Assembly (NCBI GenBank): GCA_039090855.1
Contig: CM077022.1
Span: forward strand, 70,456,971-70,520,970
Length of the DNA stretch: 64,000 nt
Source: Macrothele yani
Lineage: Eukaryota; Arthropoda; Arachnida; Araneae; Macrothelidae
Reading direction: 5' to 3'
Shown in pieces: positions 37,095 to 47,039 of this stretch. The translations under genes and the position numbers were made by a program. The number at the start of each line of letters is the position of its first letter. Position 1 is the first letter of the stretch. Below the pieces are notes generated by a model. It was not told the origin of the DNA, ran no database searches, and saw only the letters and a list, made by a program, of their open reading frames with translations.

Positions 37095-37250
37095 AAAATG
37101 TTGTAAAGAAAATGGTATAAACAGAAAGGTATAAAGGAAAAAGTTGTAAAAAGAAATGATCTGAAGAAAAATGGTGTAAAGAAAAGTGGTGTAAAGGAAA
37201 ATGATGTAATGAGAATGGTATAAAGAAAATGGTTTAAAGAAAAAGGTATT
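37095..37250. repeat. Short imperfect tandem repeats in leader
   Basis: Repeats of roughly 13-17 bp of the type ATGGTGTAAAGAAAA occur about ten times in the LTR element's 5' untranslated leader, upstream of gag. The remaining leader (36295-37094) shows no other feature except the primer-binding position right after the LTR (TGGCACAGCCGGTAGGA), whose tRNA I cannot identify. Confidence 0.7.
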
Positions 37251-37428
37251 GAAGTAATGTACGTAATTGCATATTATGTTATTTAAGGTTGTTTGATGCA
37301 ACTGATAAATGTTACGATAAGTGTAACGTGTAATCACAAGTGATTTTATGTTCATTTGCTAATACTGGTGATCAATAATTTTATTTAGTTACCTGTTAAC
37401 AGAGTGTATAACAGTAAATATTGTAATC

Positions 37429-38816
37429 ATGCCTCCGAAGACTAGGAGGGCAACAGATTCAGAGATACAGGAGGAGGTATCTGATCGTGAAAGTGGTAGT
37501 GAGGAAGAGATTATGTCAGGTGGTGCTGAAACGATGGAAGCAAGAGCTAGGTTGCTAGAAATGGAATTGAAGAGGGAAAGGTTTTATGGGAAAGGTCTCA
37601 GAAGGAAGCTGAAATGGCTATAAAGAAACAAGAACTGGAATTAAGATCAAAGCAAATGGATATGGATCATGAGGTAAGGTTAAAGGAGTTAGAGGTAGCA
37701 TCGCAATCGGGTAACATGAGAATTGGGAATATGGTAAGTAATTCAGAAGCCATGGTATCACAGAATAATGAATTTCTGAAATATGTAAATTTGTTGAAAG
37801 GTGTTTTGTTGAAACCTCCTTCTAGAGCAGAGGAGTGGCCATTTTTCTTTTACCATGCCGAAACTATGTTCAAGCTATATGAAGTGCTCAATGAGTATCA
37901 AGGGAAAGTGATATTGCAAAATTTGCAGGGGTATGTACGTCATTTAGCTGCAACATTGGGAGCGGAAAAATTGGAAAATTAAGTTGACATTAAAGAAATC
38001 TTGTTAAAGGAATTTAAAATCACTCCTCTACAACATAAAAGAAATTTAGAAAAATGTGTAAAGAAGCCAGAAGAATCTTATACACAGCATATAATGAAAG
38101 TCAAAGCTGCACTAGAATTTTACTTGGAATCAAGGGAAATAATGACCTTGGTAGAATTGAAAGATTTATTAGTAGCAGACCAAGTAAAGGATGCTTTGCC
38201 AAGCCACATTAAATCACAGGTGTTGCTAAAGGAGACCGAGAAATGGTTAAAAATGACCGAGTTAGCTAGTGAAATTGATAATTTTGTTGCTGCTATGCCA
38301 AAGGGAGGAGCTCAGAAATTTGATAACTGGAATAAGCCGAGTACGAAAGTGCAAGAAATTGGAAGATTTGGGAAGCCTGATTATAACAGAAATAGAAATG
38401 ATTTTCAAAGGAATAAGACGGTAGAAAATGCAAGCGGAGGTCGAGTGCAGACACATGCATCTTTTGATAACAGGAATTTAAATAAAAGATGGGAAACGAG
38501 AGCTTCGAATAGCATGGAGAAAGTTCAGTACTTTCGATGTGGATCAAGGGGTCATGTAAGCAAACGGTGTCCCCAGGATCCAGGTTCCGAAGTTACTCAC
38601 CGATCGAGATCCCTAGATAAAAGAATAAGTGAAAATAAGGAAGAAAAAGGATTGAATGAAGTGTGTGTAAAATTGAATATACCGGAAGAGCCTGAATGGA
38701 TATCGGAAGGAATTCCATCGGGTAAAACAGAGTCAGAATTACCTAAAGTAAATTTAAGCATAAAGGAAATTGCTTTAAAGGAGTTATTGATTCAGGAGCA
38801 CAAATTTGTGTTTTAA
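37429..38816 (+). pseudogene. gag: gag of the LTR retrotransposon
   Basis: Opens with MPPKTRRATDSEIQEEVSD and an acidic, then coiled-coil-like Lys/Glu/Leu-rich segment (37429-37740). The capsid-like part follows (PPSRAEEWPFFFYHAETMF; later LLVADQVKDALPSHIKSQVL, a typical Ty3/Gypsy capsid end). One zinc knuckle is near 38530: YFRCGSRGHVSKRC, where Tyr stands at the first Cys position of CX2CX4HX4C. A +1-type frameshift near 37610 and an in-frame TAA at 37980-37982 interrupt it. The product would coat the RNA in virus-like particles; this copy cannot make it intact. Confidence 0.85.
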
Positions 38817-39313
38817 GGAGAGAGTTTGTCCCGGATAGATATTTGGAGACCGGAGGAAAAATATTTGTGCGTCCGGCTATTGGATCGTCAGTGGAAGCAA
38901 AGCTGGTATCACTTCCGTTCAGCTTGTTAACGTCACCGAATGATATTCAACCTCATGTTCAAGTTTATGCTGCAGTGGTGGATGATTTAAACGAAGAAGC
39001 TTTAATTACACCACACGTATATAAAACTCTATGTGAACAGAGAGAGACATACTTAGGAGTGTTTGAAGACCATAGCGCATTAGTGAGGCAGGCAAATGTG
39101 TTAGACGCCGGAGGGGAGAAAGGTTCCATTCTACCAGCGTCAAGGAGCGAGGAGGACCCGGCTACCACTCTAAGGGAGGAAAAAACTAGCGCATCCCCAA
39201 GCAGAGCACAGCAAGGGAGTGATTCTCTAGCCCTGGACCAGAGAGGGAAAAAAGTGAAGGCCATGGATGATAACAATCCCGAACGAAGTGAAGATTCATT
39301 GTCTGGAGACTGA
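38770..39313 (+). CDS. Protease region of the LTR retrotransposon
   Basis: The frame one base behind that of gag contains VIDSGAQICVLRREFVPD (38783-38836), the D-S-G-A active-site motif of retroviral-type aspartic proteases, followed by the retroelement segment GKIFVRPAIGS. The frame stays open to 39313 through a Ser/Glu-rich linker. The gag-to-protease transition therefore needs a -1 shift. Whether that is a programmed site or a mutation is undecided; I see no canonical heptamer. The protease would process Gag-Pol in the particle. Confidence 0.75.
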
Positions 39314-42068
39314 AAATTTACACCCGGAATCTTCGAGCCAGGAGTTTAAGAGGCAGCAAACACAGTGCGAGGCTTTGAAAGGGAATTTTACTGACGCACA
39401 CCGGAATAAAAATAACTACTGGATTGAGTCAGGAATGTTGTATCATACGGGAAATTTAAATGGGCAGAAATTTAACCAGTTAGTTATTCCTGAGTCTCGA
39501 AGGTTAGAAATAATGAAATTGGCTCACCAAACGTTACCTGGGGGTCATTTAGCAGCGAAAAAGACGGCGGATAGAATAAAGATGTCGTTTTGGTGGGATG
39601 GATTGACCAAAGATGTGAAAAATTTTTGTGAAGCTTGTGAGGATTGTCAATTACGCAGACGTGTAAGGGTATGTGATAGAGCACCGATCGAGCCTATGGG
39701 TAGGCCAGAGTTGCCGTTTCAATGCATAAATGCGGATATTGTTGGACCTATAGAACCCATGTCTTCACAAGGACATAAGTACTTGTTATGTTTGATGGAC
39801 CAGCGTAGTAGATGGCCAGAAGAGGTACCTTTAAAATCATTATCAGCAAAAGCTACTTGTGAAGCATTTTTAGAAGTGTCCATGCGTACCGGAGTACCAA
39901 GTGCAATTATGATGGATAACGGTACTAATTTCAAGTCACAATTAACCCAGGAATTTTTGAAACATTTAGGAGCATCTCCAAGGTTTATAACGCCAGGTTA
40001 TGCCCAGGCTAATGGGTTAGCAGAACGATTTAATCAAGTGATGAAACACATGCTGCATCATGCGATTCGAACCCAAGGCCGTGCTTGGCATCGTCAGTTG
40101 CCCTTTCTTTTATGGGCGTATCGTGAGGTACTAAATAGCACGACAGGAGTATCACCGTTCATGCTCATGTACGGACGCATACCAACCGGGCCTCTGACAA
40201 TTTTAAAATCCTGTTGGGAGGATGGCTTAATTTTACCACAAGGAGTAGGAGAGTCGATAAGTGAATACCTAGAGCGACTGAAGGAAAATTTAAATAATGC
40301 AGAGAAATATGCTAAAGACCAAGCGGAGGAACAACAGAGGAAGTATGCATACTATCACAATTTGCGGTCCACAGAGAGAAATTTTGAAGTAGGGGATGAG
40401 GTGATTGTGCTGATCCCTGATTCTACAAACAAATTATGTTCAAGATGGATGGGACCTGGAGAAATTGTAGATAGAAAATCACAACATTCATACTTAGTGA
40501 AACTACCAGATGGAAGCAAAAGGCATCTCCATCAAAACAAACTGAGGAAGTATATTCAACCAATAAATGCAGTTGGAATTATTTATGAAAATGATGAGGA
40601 GTTTGGCGAAATACGGCCGGTTCCTGTAGGAGAAAGGCCAAAGGCAAAGGAAACTTTGATTTCTGTTAAGGACAAGTGGACACATTTAGACGCATCACAA
40701 CGAGAGGAATTGATGCAGATACTTTTAAAATATCATGAAGTGTTTGACGGAGAGATAAAACGTGCTAAGGTTGGAAGTCATGTAATTCGGCTAAAGCCAG
40801 GAGTAGAAAGGAAGCAGCCAAAAATCTATAAAGTGCCAGAAGCTTTGAAATCCGAAGTAGAAAAACAAATAGAGGATTTGTTAAAAAGGGGACTAATTGA
40901 ACCTTCAAATGCGGAAGTGGCATTAGTTTGTGTGTCTAAGGCAGATTCATCGATCAGATTATGTGTGGATTTCAGAGGGCTGAACGCCAAGAGTAAAATA
41001 GTTCCATTTCCAATGCAGAATGCAACAGAATTGTGCTATAAAGCTGGAGCTGCTGGATATCTGACAACCTTAGATATTTTGAAAGGTTACTGGGAAATTC
41101 CCATGGAAAAAGAGAGTAAGGAGTTAACTTCTTTTGTATCACCGAAAGGCCAGTATCAGTTTACTGTCATGCCTTATGGATTATCAGGAGCAGCAGGAAT
41201 GTTCCAGAAAGCTATTAATATTGCCCTTAGACCTCACCAAGAATATGCTGAGAGTTATATAGATGACATAATAATTTTCTCAGAAACATGGAAACAGCAC
41301 TTGGATCATATAGCTGCAGTACTCAATACTTTGCGACAGCTAAATTTTGCAGGAAATTTAAAGAAGTGCTCTTTTGCAAAATCAGAAGTTAAGTACCTTG
41401 GTCATGTGGTCGGCTCAGGTAAACATGGACCTGATCCTGCTAAGATATCAGTGATTAAAAATTTGCAGCGACCAAAGACGAAAAGAGATTTGAGATCCGC
41501 TTTAGGATTGTTTAATTATTACAGGGAATATATTCCAAATTATTCTATATTGGCTAAACCACTTACAGATTTAACAAAGAAATATGTGGCAAATAATATT
41601 CCATGGTCAGTAGAAGCTGACAAGTGCTTTATAGAATTGAAAGACGCTTTATGTAAGGTTACATATTTGAGTACTCCTGATTTGAGTAAGCCCCTCGAGA
41701 TAAGCTGTGACGCGTCTTCAGTAGGAATCGCAGCTTGCCTCGGACAAAGGGATGACAAGGGAAATGTTTGCCCAATAACTTTCATTAGTCGAAAGTTAAC
41801 AGAAGCACAGAGTAAGTGGAGCACCATAGAAAGAGAAGCTTACGCAGCTATTTATGCTCTAGAGAAATTTGAGATGTGAAACTATGGAGGACAGATTACT
41901 CTCTATAGTGATCACAATCCTTTGAAGTACTTGACAGAAGGCATTCCTAAAAATGCAAAATTGCAAAGATTAGCAATAGCTCGTTTCAATGTAACAGTTC
42001 GTCATAAGTCTGGGAAGGCTAATCTTGATGCGGATGCTCTCTCTAGATTCGGACATGAGAATGCGTAG
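39267..42068 (+). pseudogene. pol: pol: integrase - reverse transcriptase - RNase H
   Basis: An 870-codon open frame (39267-41879). Integrase comes first: zinc-binding HHCC (LAHQTLPGGH...CEACEDC, residues about 91-128), then catalytic D in NADIVGPI, D in MMDNGTNF and E in GLAERFNQ (about residues 158-255). Reverse transcriptase follows (about 500-720): LCVDFRGLN, LTTLDILKGYW, MPYGLSGAAGMFQ and catalytic SYIDDIIIF. RNase H begins at ISCDASSVGIAACLG and STIEREAYA (residues 812-865). A TGA at 41877-41879 stands where Trp is usual. The frame continues beyond it (ITLYSDHNPLKYLT; DADALSRFG) to the native stop at 42066-42068. One point mutation thus truncates RNase H; integrase and RT look intact. 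Confidence 0.93.
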
Positions 42069-42617
42069 AGGTTACTGAAAAAAAAAAAAAGAGAATGTTC
42101 CATTGTAAATGATATTTCAGTAAACGTTAAGTGTGAATTAGTATTGTGTGCAATTAATGTAAGTGATAAAAGTTTACCAAGAGATAATCATATTTTCTTG
42201 TGTATTATTATTTTCGTGACAATGTTATATTTAATAGGTGCAATGTTTGATGCTATATGTATGTCACGTTGGTAATGTAAAGTTACCACGTCTAATGCTA
42301 AGAGTAACGCCTCAATGAATGGAGAACGAGAAAAGGAGTTATTATTGGTAATGTCAGATTCTTGAAAGGATTAACTCCTGCCCAAGTGAATTGAAAATGT
42401 TGTCTGAGTGAAATTTAATGTTATTTGCGTATAACTATGTTTTAAAAATGAAGAAGTTAGACCATGGGACATAAACAGAAATACACACAGCACAGTAAGG
42501 TGCATTGCATATTTTAAATTGCTTTGGCTCTTAGTTCTAAAATTGTACTGGGACTAAAGCAACACCCTTTAGGTTTAAGTGGTTTCCATTTCACGACCTT
42601 GGTTGAGTAATGTTAAA

Positions 42618-42628
42618 CCGGAAGGGGG
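42618..42628 (+). promoter_or_regulatory. Polypurine tract
   Basis: CGGAAGGGGG immediately precedes the TG of the 3' LTR, the expected primer site for plus-strand DNA synthesis. The 42070-42617 segment between pol and this tract is non-coding. Confidence 0.75.
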
Positions 42629-43233
42629 TGTGAGGATCTCTGCGAGCGAGAGGCCCCTTTAAATACTTATATATGATTTTTGTGTCTTTTTCGTGTGTAT
42701 ATGTATGTGTTCAAGTGACAGCCGTGTAAGATATCTTGTACGAGAACAAACAATTTATCCTTGCAAACTCACTGCTGGACATTTTGGGGACATTGGTCCT
42801 CAACGACGCCATTTTGCTCGAACTCGTAAGATAGTCGTTGGTTGTCAAGTACATGGTGATATTCGGTACGCCTTCTTACATGCTCGGAGGCGGAACTTAA
42901 AGAACATTCGTTATGAGGTGTCAACAATGCAACCCCCGAAAACGTTGGGGGGTTCGTGGAGGAAGGGAGACGAGGAGGACATTAGAGATTGGAAGGCAAG
43001 GAGAATGAGATGTCACGGTGATATACCATAATGTTTTTTCGTTGTATGGGATATAACCCATAAAGCATGTAAATAATGTACAGTTGTATATATATATATA
43101 CCTTGAATAAATATTCGGATTTCTTGGCAAATGGATTTCTGAGCTGAAGGTATTTTCCTTAAGGCCGTACTTTGTAAAGGACGAAACGAACCAAACGGGC
43201 CTGGGAACCACAGGCTCGCTAAAACATGTCACA
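42629..43233 (+). repeat. 3' LTR
   Basis: 605 bp copy of 35694-36294, beginning TGTGAGGATCTCTGCGAGCG and ending ACATGTCACA. It carries the same promoter-like and AATAAA landmarks. The length difference is a longer (TA)n run near 43088. Confidence 0.93.
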
Positions 43234-43235
43234 CT

Positions 43236-43313
43236 TTCACTTGATTTTTAATCACTGTTAGAGAGTCCCAGTCCAATTTGTGTCATTTGTTGTATGTGTT
43301 GATCTAGTCCCAC
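43236..43313. repeat. 78 bp flanking direct repeat, right copy
   Basis: Same as 35616-35693 with one T/C difference five bases from the end region (CCTAC versus CCCAC). It starts two bases after the 3' LTR. Confidence 0.93.
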
Positions 43314-43384
43314 TTTATAGAGATATTTTTAACAGCAGCTTTATGGTTGCTCAACCTAGTAAGCAATTTTTGCCCTGTTTCACC

Positions 43385-44630
43385 TCTGTTACAAATATTC
43401 CCAAAAAAGTGACATTAGATGGACATATGCTACAACAAACAAGACACAAAATAGACTAGGAACCTCTTAACAGTGATTACACATCAAGCAAACACATGTA
43501 TACATTAATAATCACCATAGAATTAAGTGAGAACACACAGAGTTACATATAGTAAAAAATTCATTAAGTGGAAGCTTTCGGCCATTCTATTGTTTGATCA
43601 CCTGTGATCAACTGAATCAGAGGACTGCTTGCCAGAACTAAAATGTGAATTGGAGGTGCAGAAACGATTTCCAGATTTTAATAGAGAGATCCAAATAAAT
43701 GGGATTTGGTGGGAGATATCTGAATCGCAGTTTTCGATAAACAAAATTTCAATACTTCCTTGAAAACGTAAAGATGCTTTTTTAATAAAAGAGGAAAGTT
43801 TTTTGTTTCTTTCCAAAGGGGAACTTCAGAAGTGGGTTCAAGGGTTAGTGTCGATAATGCTGGTTTTGGAAGACCATTTGACACATCCTGTTTGTGTTCA
43901 CGAAGTCATGTGTTGATGTTTCAGTACATACTTCCAATATATACTACGAGTCCAGAGGTCAAAAATGGAATGGCATAAACTCCAGGGATGGGATAGGATG
44001 TCTGGCCTTTGGCAGGCATTTTATTGCAGTCTGAGTGTTAGGTCTGACAGTGAGAGTGTATTCCATAGTATTGAAGAGTTTACAAATGTTATTAGAAAAG
44101 GATCTGTGGCAAGGAATAGAACCAACAAGTAGGGGTTTCTTTTTTAGTATTGGTGTGAAAGTTGAGATTTTTCATATGAGAATTATGAATAATTTTGTTT
44201 ATTGTAGATGGATTTAGCAGTTTTCTTAATTGTAGCAACTTTTTGTTAAAGGATGATTTGCTGTTGCAGATAATCCTGCCATGGTTAATATAAGTTTTTA
44301 AAGCAGCTAATTTGTGAGCAGTGGGTGGGGAGGGAGTACGATGAGGATGGGATTATGTTTGTTATTATAATGGGTTTTCTGTAAACATATCTGTCAAGAT
44401 GGTTCTCCTGTCTTGTCAAATGGACATCCAGGAAGTCAATTGAGCCTTGCAGTGATTCTTCATTGTGTGTGAATTTTATTGACAAGAACTTCAAAGAAGT
44501 CTTTTCTATTAGGGATTCTAGGTCATTTCTTTTATGGGGTCAAAGGACAAAAATATCATCAACATATTGAAGCCAAATGGAAGGTTGTAGATTGTGTTTC
44601 ATGACTATGGTTTGTTTTCTCAATATGTTG
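43385..44630 (-). mobile_element. Penelope-like element fragment, minus strand
   Basis: Minus-strand remnants of a Penelope-like element: an RT palm/thumb piece at 44285-44494 (GSIDFLDVHLTRQENHLD) and the end of the GIY-YIG domain at 43678-43884 (ALSTLTLEPTSEVPLWKE). It then has a hammerhead-like 3' region at 43571-43602 and a terminal region that includes a diverged inverted copy of the 78 bp repeat. The same family lies on the opposite strand from 44640 onward, giving a large inverted arrangement. Stops and frameshifts throughout. Confidence 0.78.
43571..43602 (-). ncRNA. Decayed hammerhead-like motif
   Basis: On the minus strand GGTGATCA, a poorly pairing middle, then CGAAAGCTTCC. It is alignable with the motifs at 24366 and 46388 but the stem II and the first core block are lost, so it is probably inactive. 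Confidence 0.35.
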
Positions 44631-44971
44631 CATAAAAACTTCTGCTAGATTTCCTTTAAAGTTCCCAGCAATAAAATTCACAATTAACAAGAAATCATTA
44701 CAAGGCATTGACTTCTTGGGTGTCCATTTGACAAAACAGGAGAATGAATAGTCTCAAAAGATCTGCTTACAGAAAACCCACTGCAATAACAAACATAATT
44801 CCATTCTCATCCTATTTCCCCACTGCTCACAAATTTGCTGCTTTAAAAAATTACATTAAATGTGCAAGAATTATCTGCAATAGCAAATCATTCTTCAAAC
44901 AAGTTGCTACAATTAGGAAAATTGCTAAAACCCATCAGTTCCCACCATCTATAATGAACAAAATTATCCAT

Positions 44972-45934
44972 AGGTACGGGTGAAAAAAATTTGTGCTATA
45001 TACAATACAATGAAGCACACAGTCTTTGCACGATTATTTTGAATGCTAAAAAATGACGGATATTTACAAATTAAAATCCCATAAGTACTTTCGGGGCGAC
45101 AGTCGCACCCGTCTTCAGATGGAAGAGAGAAATAGCTGCTTTGATGCTCTAATATGTACATCAGAATATAATGATGTATGTGAGGGTGAAGCATCTGCGC
45201 AAGAGTACCACACTGTTGCCATTGCAGCACAATTGAGTTACAAAATAAATTAGACCTAAAAGAAAACATATCAAGCCGGGCATATAATATACAGAGAATA
45301 TGTATTTGTTAGAGTTCAAAAATTAATTATAGATGTTGTTCAAGTTCATAGTTGCAATGTGACGTTTCCAAATTCTGGATAGTTCAACTGGGCTATTGTC
45401 ATTACAACAGCGGTCCCTGTAAGCTTCGATATAAAGGCTCTCAGTAATATGTAAGGAGTATATTGACGCAGAGGTGTGCAACAACTTGATGTTATTCCAG
45501 TCTGGTTGAACATTACCACAGATTACGTTTCTGGCAAGTGCTGTATTGCTGCGGTTGTTACGAATGTCATATTTATGCTCCTGTACTTGGGTGCCAATAT
45601 TGATTTTTGTAGAGCCTACGTAGTTGCTAACATGTTCACCATTGGATATGTCTATCAATGGGATATTGTATACACCCCATTTATACAAATCATCTGTTCT
45701 GTCACAGTCTTTTTTGACAAATGAAAAACGATTCCTTGATTTAATGCCAAACTGAATATCATACTTTATGCAAAAGTGTGATAATACATTAGTTATAACT
45801 GGGTACTGTTCTAGTGTACCAATAAAACATTTTGTGGTTTTTTGTTCTCTACTCAAGCATGTGGATCTATCATTAAGAATTATTTCATAGGTTCGGTCAA
45901 CTATGTATCTAGGGTATCCATATTTAGCAGCTAA
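44972..45934 (-). mobile_element. Penelope-like element nested in another
   Basis: A 963 bp insertion flanked by a perfect 12 bp direct repeat AAAATTATCCAT (44960-44971 and 45935-45946). The minus strand has one open frame of about 200 codons to 45323. It encodes the end of an RT/linker and an uninterrupted GIY-YIG nuclease (KWGVYNIPLIDISNG, then NYVGSTKINIGTQVQEHKYD). The canonical YIG is YVG here. It is 5'-truncated like most copies of these elements. The intact frame and exact target repeats suggest a younger insertion than its host element. A well-formed hammerhead-like motif lies in its 3' region. Confidence 0.88.
45083..45118 (-). ncRNA. Hammerhead-ribozyme-like motif, best preserved
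   Basis: On the minus strand CTGAAGA (45118-45112), then C, a GC-rich stem (GGGTGCGA pairing with GTCGCCCC with one bulge), then GAAA followed by the palindrome AAGTACTT. All core blocks of a hammerhead are present. The self-complementary segment after GAAA fits the dimeric mode described for short-stem-III hammerheads of Penelope-like elements. Activity is not demonstrated. Confidence 0.65.
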
Positions 45935-46387
45935 AAAATTATCCATGATTCCCATATGAAAAATCTGTCAACTGTCACACCAATACTAAAAAAGAAACCC
46001 CTATTCACTGGTTCTATACCTTTCCACAGATTCTTTTCTAATAAGATCTGTAGACTCTTCAAAACCATGGGATACACTATTGCTATAAGATCTAATGCAT
46101 GCTAAAGGACAGATCTTGTCCCTCCCGCGGAGTTTACAAACAAGACGTGTCAATGATCTTGTAAAAACAGCATTCTCAGCACTAACCTTTGAAGACACTT
46201 CTGTAGTTCCCCTTTGGAAAGAATAAAAAAAAAAAACTTGCCTCTTGTATAAACAAAGCATCACTGCATTTTCAAGAATTGAAATTATGTTTACCAAGAA
46301 CTACAATTCAGAAATCCCTCACCAAATCCTATTTATTTGGATCTGTCTACTAAAATCTGGCAACCAGTCTTCTGATTCTTTTGTCGC

Positions 46388-46422
46388 AGGTGATTAAGAC
46401 CGTACAACAGTCGAAAGCTTCC
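46388..46422 (+). ncRNA. Hammerhead-like motif, partly decayed
   Basis: GGTGATTAAGACC, loop, GTCGAAAGCTTCC. Same family as 24366-24400, with a shorter stem (GAC/GTC) and a changed first core block. Confidence 0.45.
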
Positions 46423-46869
46423 GCTTAATGAATTTTATTACTATATGTAACTCTGTGTGTTTTCACTTAATTCTATGATGGTTATTGTTTGTATTGTTAT
46501 GTGAAGCCTACTGTTTTCAAACATGTATGTATCTGTAAACTGGAAGAATTGTTAGAAATTTTTTAATGAAAAGTGGCAAATATCAATGAGCAATGCAGGC
46601 TGACAAATCTACATAGCTTGAAAAAGTCTCCTGAAGATGAACAAAGATTTCATTCAAAAACTTATGGCAAAATACTCATATTTTTTTAAATAGTTTTATA
46701 AGAGAAAGCCATGATATTAATCACAAAATTAAAAAAAAGTGTGTTGGTGCATCCACAATCTATGTGTTGACATACACATGTAAGACATGCAAGATATTTG
46801 TTTTGCAATGCTAGTGATTTTCTGTTTCTTTTCTGTGCTTTTGTACAATCAGTGGAAATTTCTTTTTAG

Positions 46870-47039
46870 GTGAAGAATGGGTACCTGTAATGAAATGATT
46901 GGTGGTGGTGCAGATATTAATATGACATATGATAATGAAAGTCTTAGCCCTGAACTCTTAAATAAAGCAGAGAGAGAATTAATGGAGAAGCCATCGTGGC
47001 GAGTTCGAGATATACAGGCTCTTCGTGACATGATTGATG
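46870..47039 (+). CDS. First coding exon, alpha-tocopherol-transfer-like protein
   Basis: Acceptor TTTTTAG ends at 46869; six untranslated bases precede the ATG at 46877; donor GTAAAT starts at 47040. The exon codes 54 residues plus one base (phase 1). It starts MGTCNEMIGGGAD and includes LSPELLNKAERELMEKPSWR and VRDIQALRDMID, the N-terminal helical (CRAL-TRIO N) region of Sec14-like lipid carriers of the TTPAL/clavesin kind. These cytosolic proteins bind a hydrophobic ligand such as tocopherol or a retinoid or phosphoinositide. The acceptor just upstream means at least one 5' untranslated exon lies further left and was not found. Joined in frame to 62672-62914. The ligand is unknown. Confidence 0.88.

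Larger units (their letters stand above)
35694..43233 (+). mobile_element. Ty3/Gypsy LTR retrotransposon, Gmr1-like domain order
   Basis: A 7540 bp element with two LTRs (35694-36294 and 42629-43233), a purine-rich tract before the 3' LTR, a gag region (37429-38816), an aspartic protease motif, and a pol reading ordered integrase - reverse transcriptase - RNase H. In ordinary Ty3/Gypsy elements integrase is last. The observed order is that of Gmr1-type elements. No envelope gene or chromodomain is visible. Frameshifts in gag and a stop in RNase H make it non-autonomous now, but the LTRs are only about 2.7% diverged by eye, so the insertion is fairly young. Confidence 0.92.
44640..46520 (+). 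mobile_element. Penelope-like element, plus strand, interrupted
   Basis: RT thumb-like sequence at 44650-44971 (IDFLGVHLTKQENE; later FFKQVATIRKIAKTHQFPPS) resumes at 45947 (CCCATATGAAAAATC...) and continues through a decayed GIY-YIG end (TFEDTSVVPLWKE, about 46190) to a 3' region with a hammerhead-like motif (46388-46422). The middle is interrupted by a second Penelope-like element on the other strand (44972-45934). It is the inverted counterpart of 43385-44630. Confidence 0.78.

Noticed and set aside
42070..42617. Envelope gene after pol, which would make the LTR element retrovirus-like
   Set aside because: Only about 550 bp of stop-rich sequence between pol and the polypurine tract; no signal peptide or membrane segment.
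45476..45724. 82-codon plus-strand frame opposite the GIY-YIG frame
   Set aside because: Shadow of the minus-strand nuclease coding sequence.
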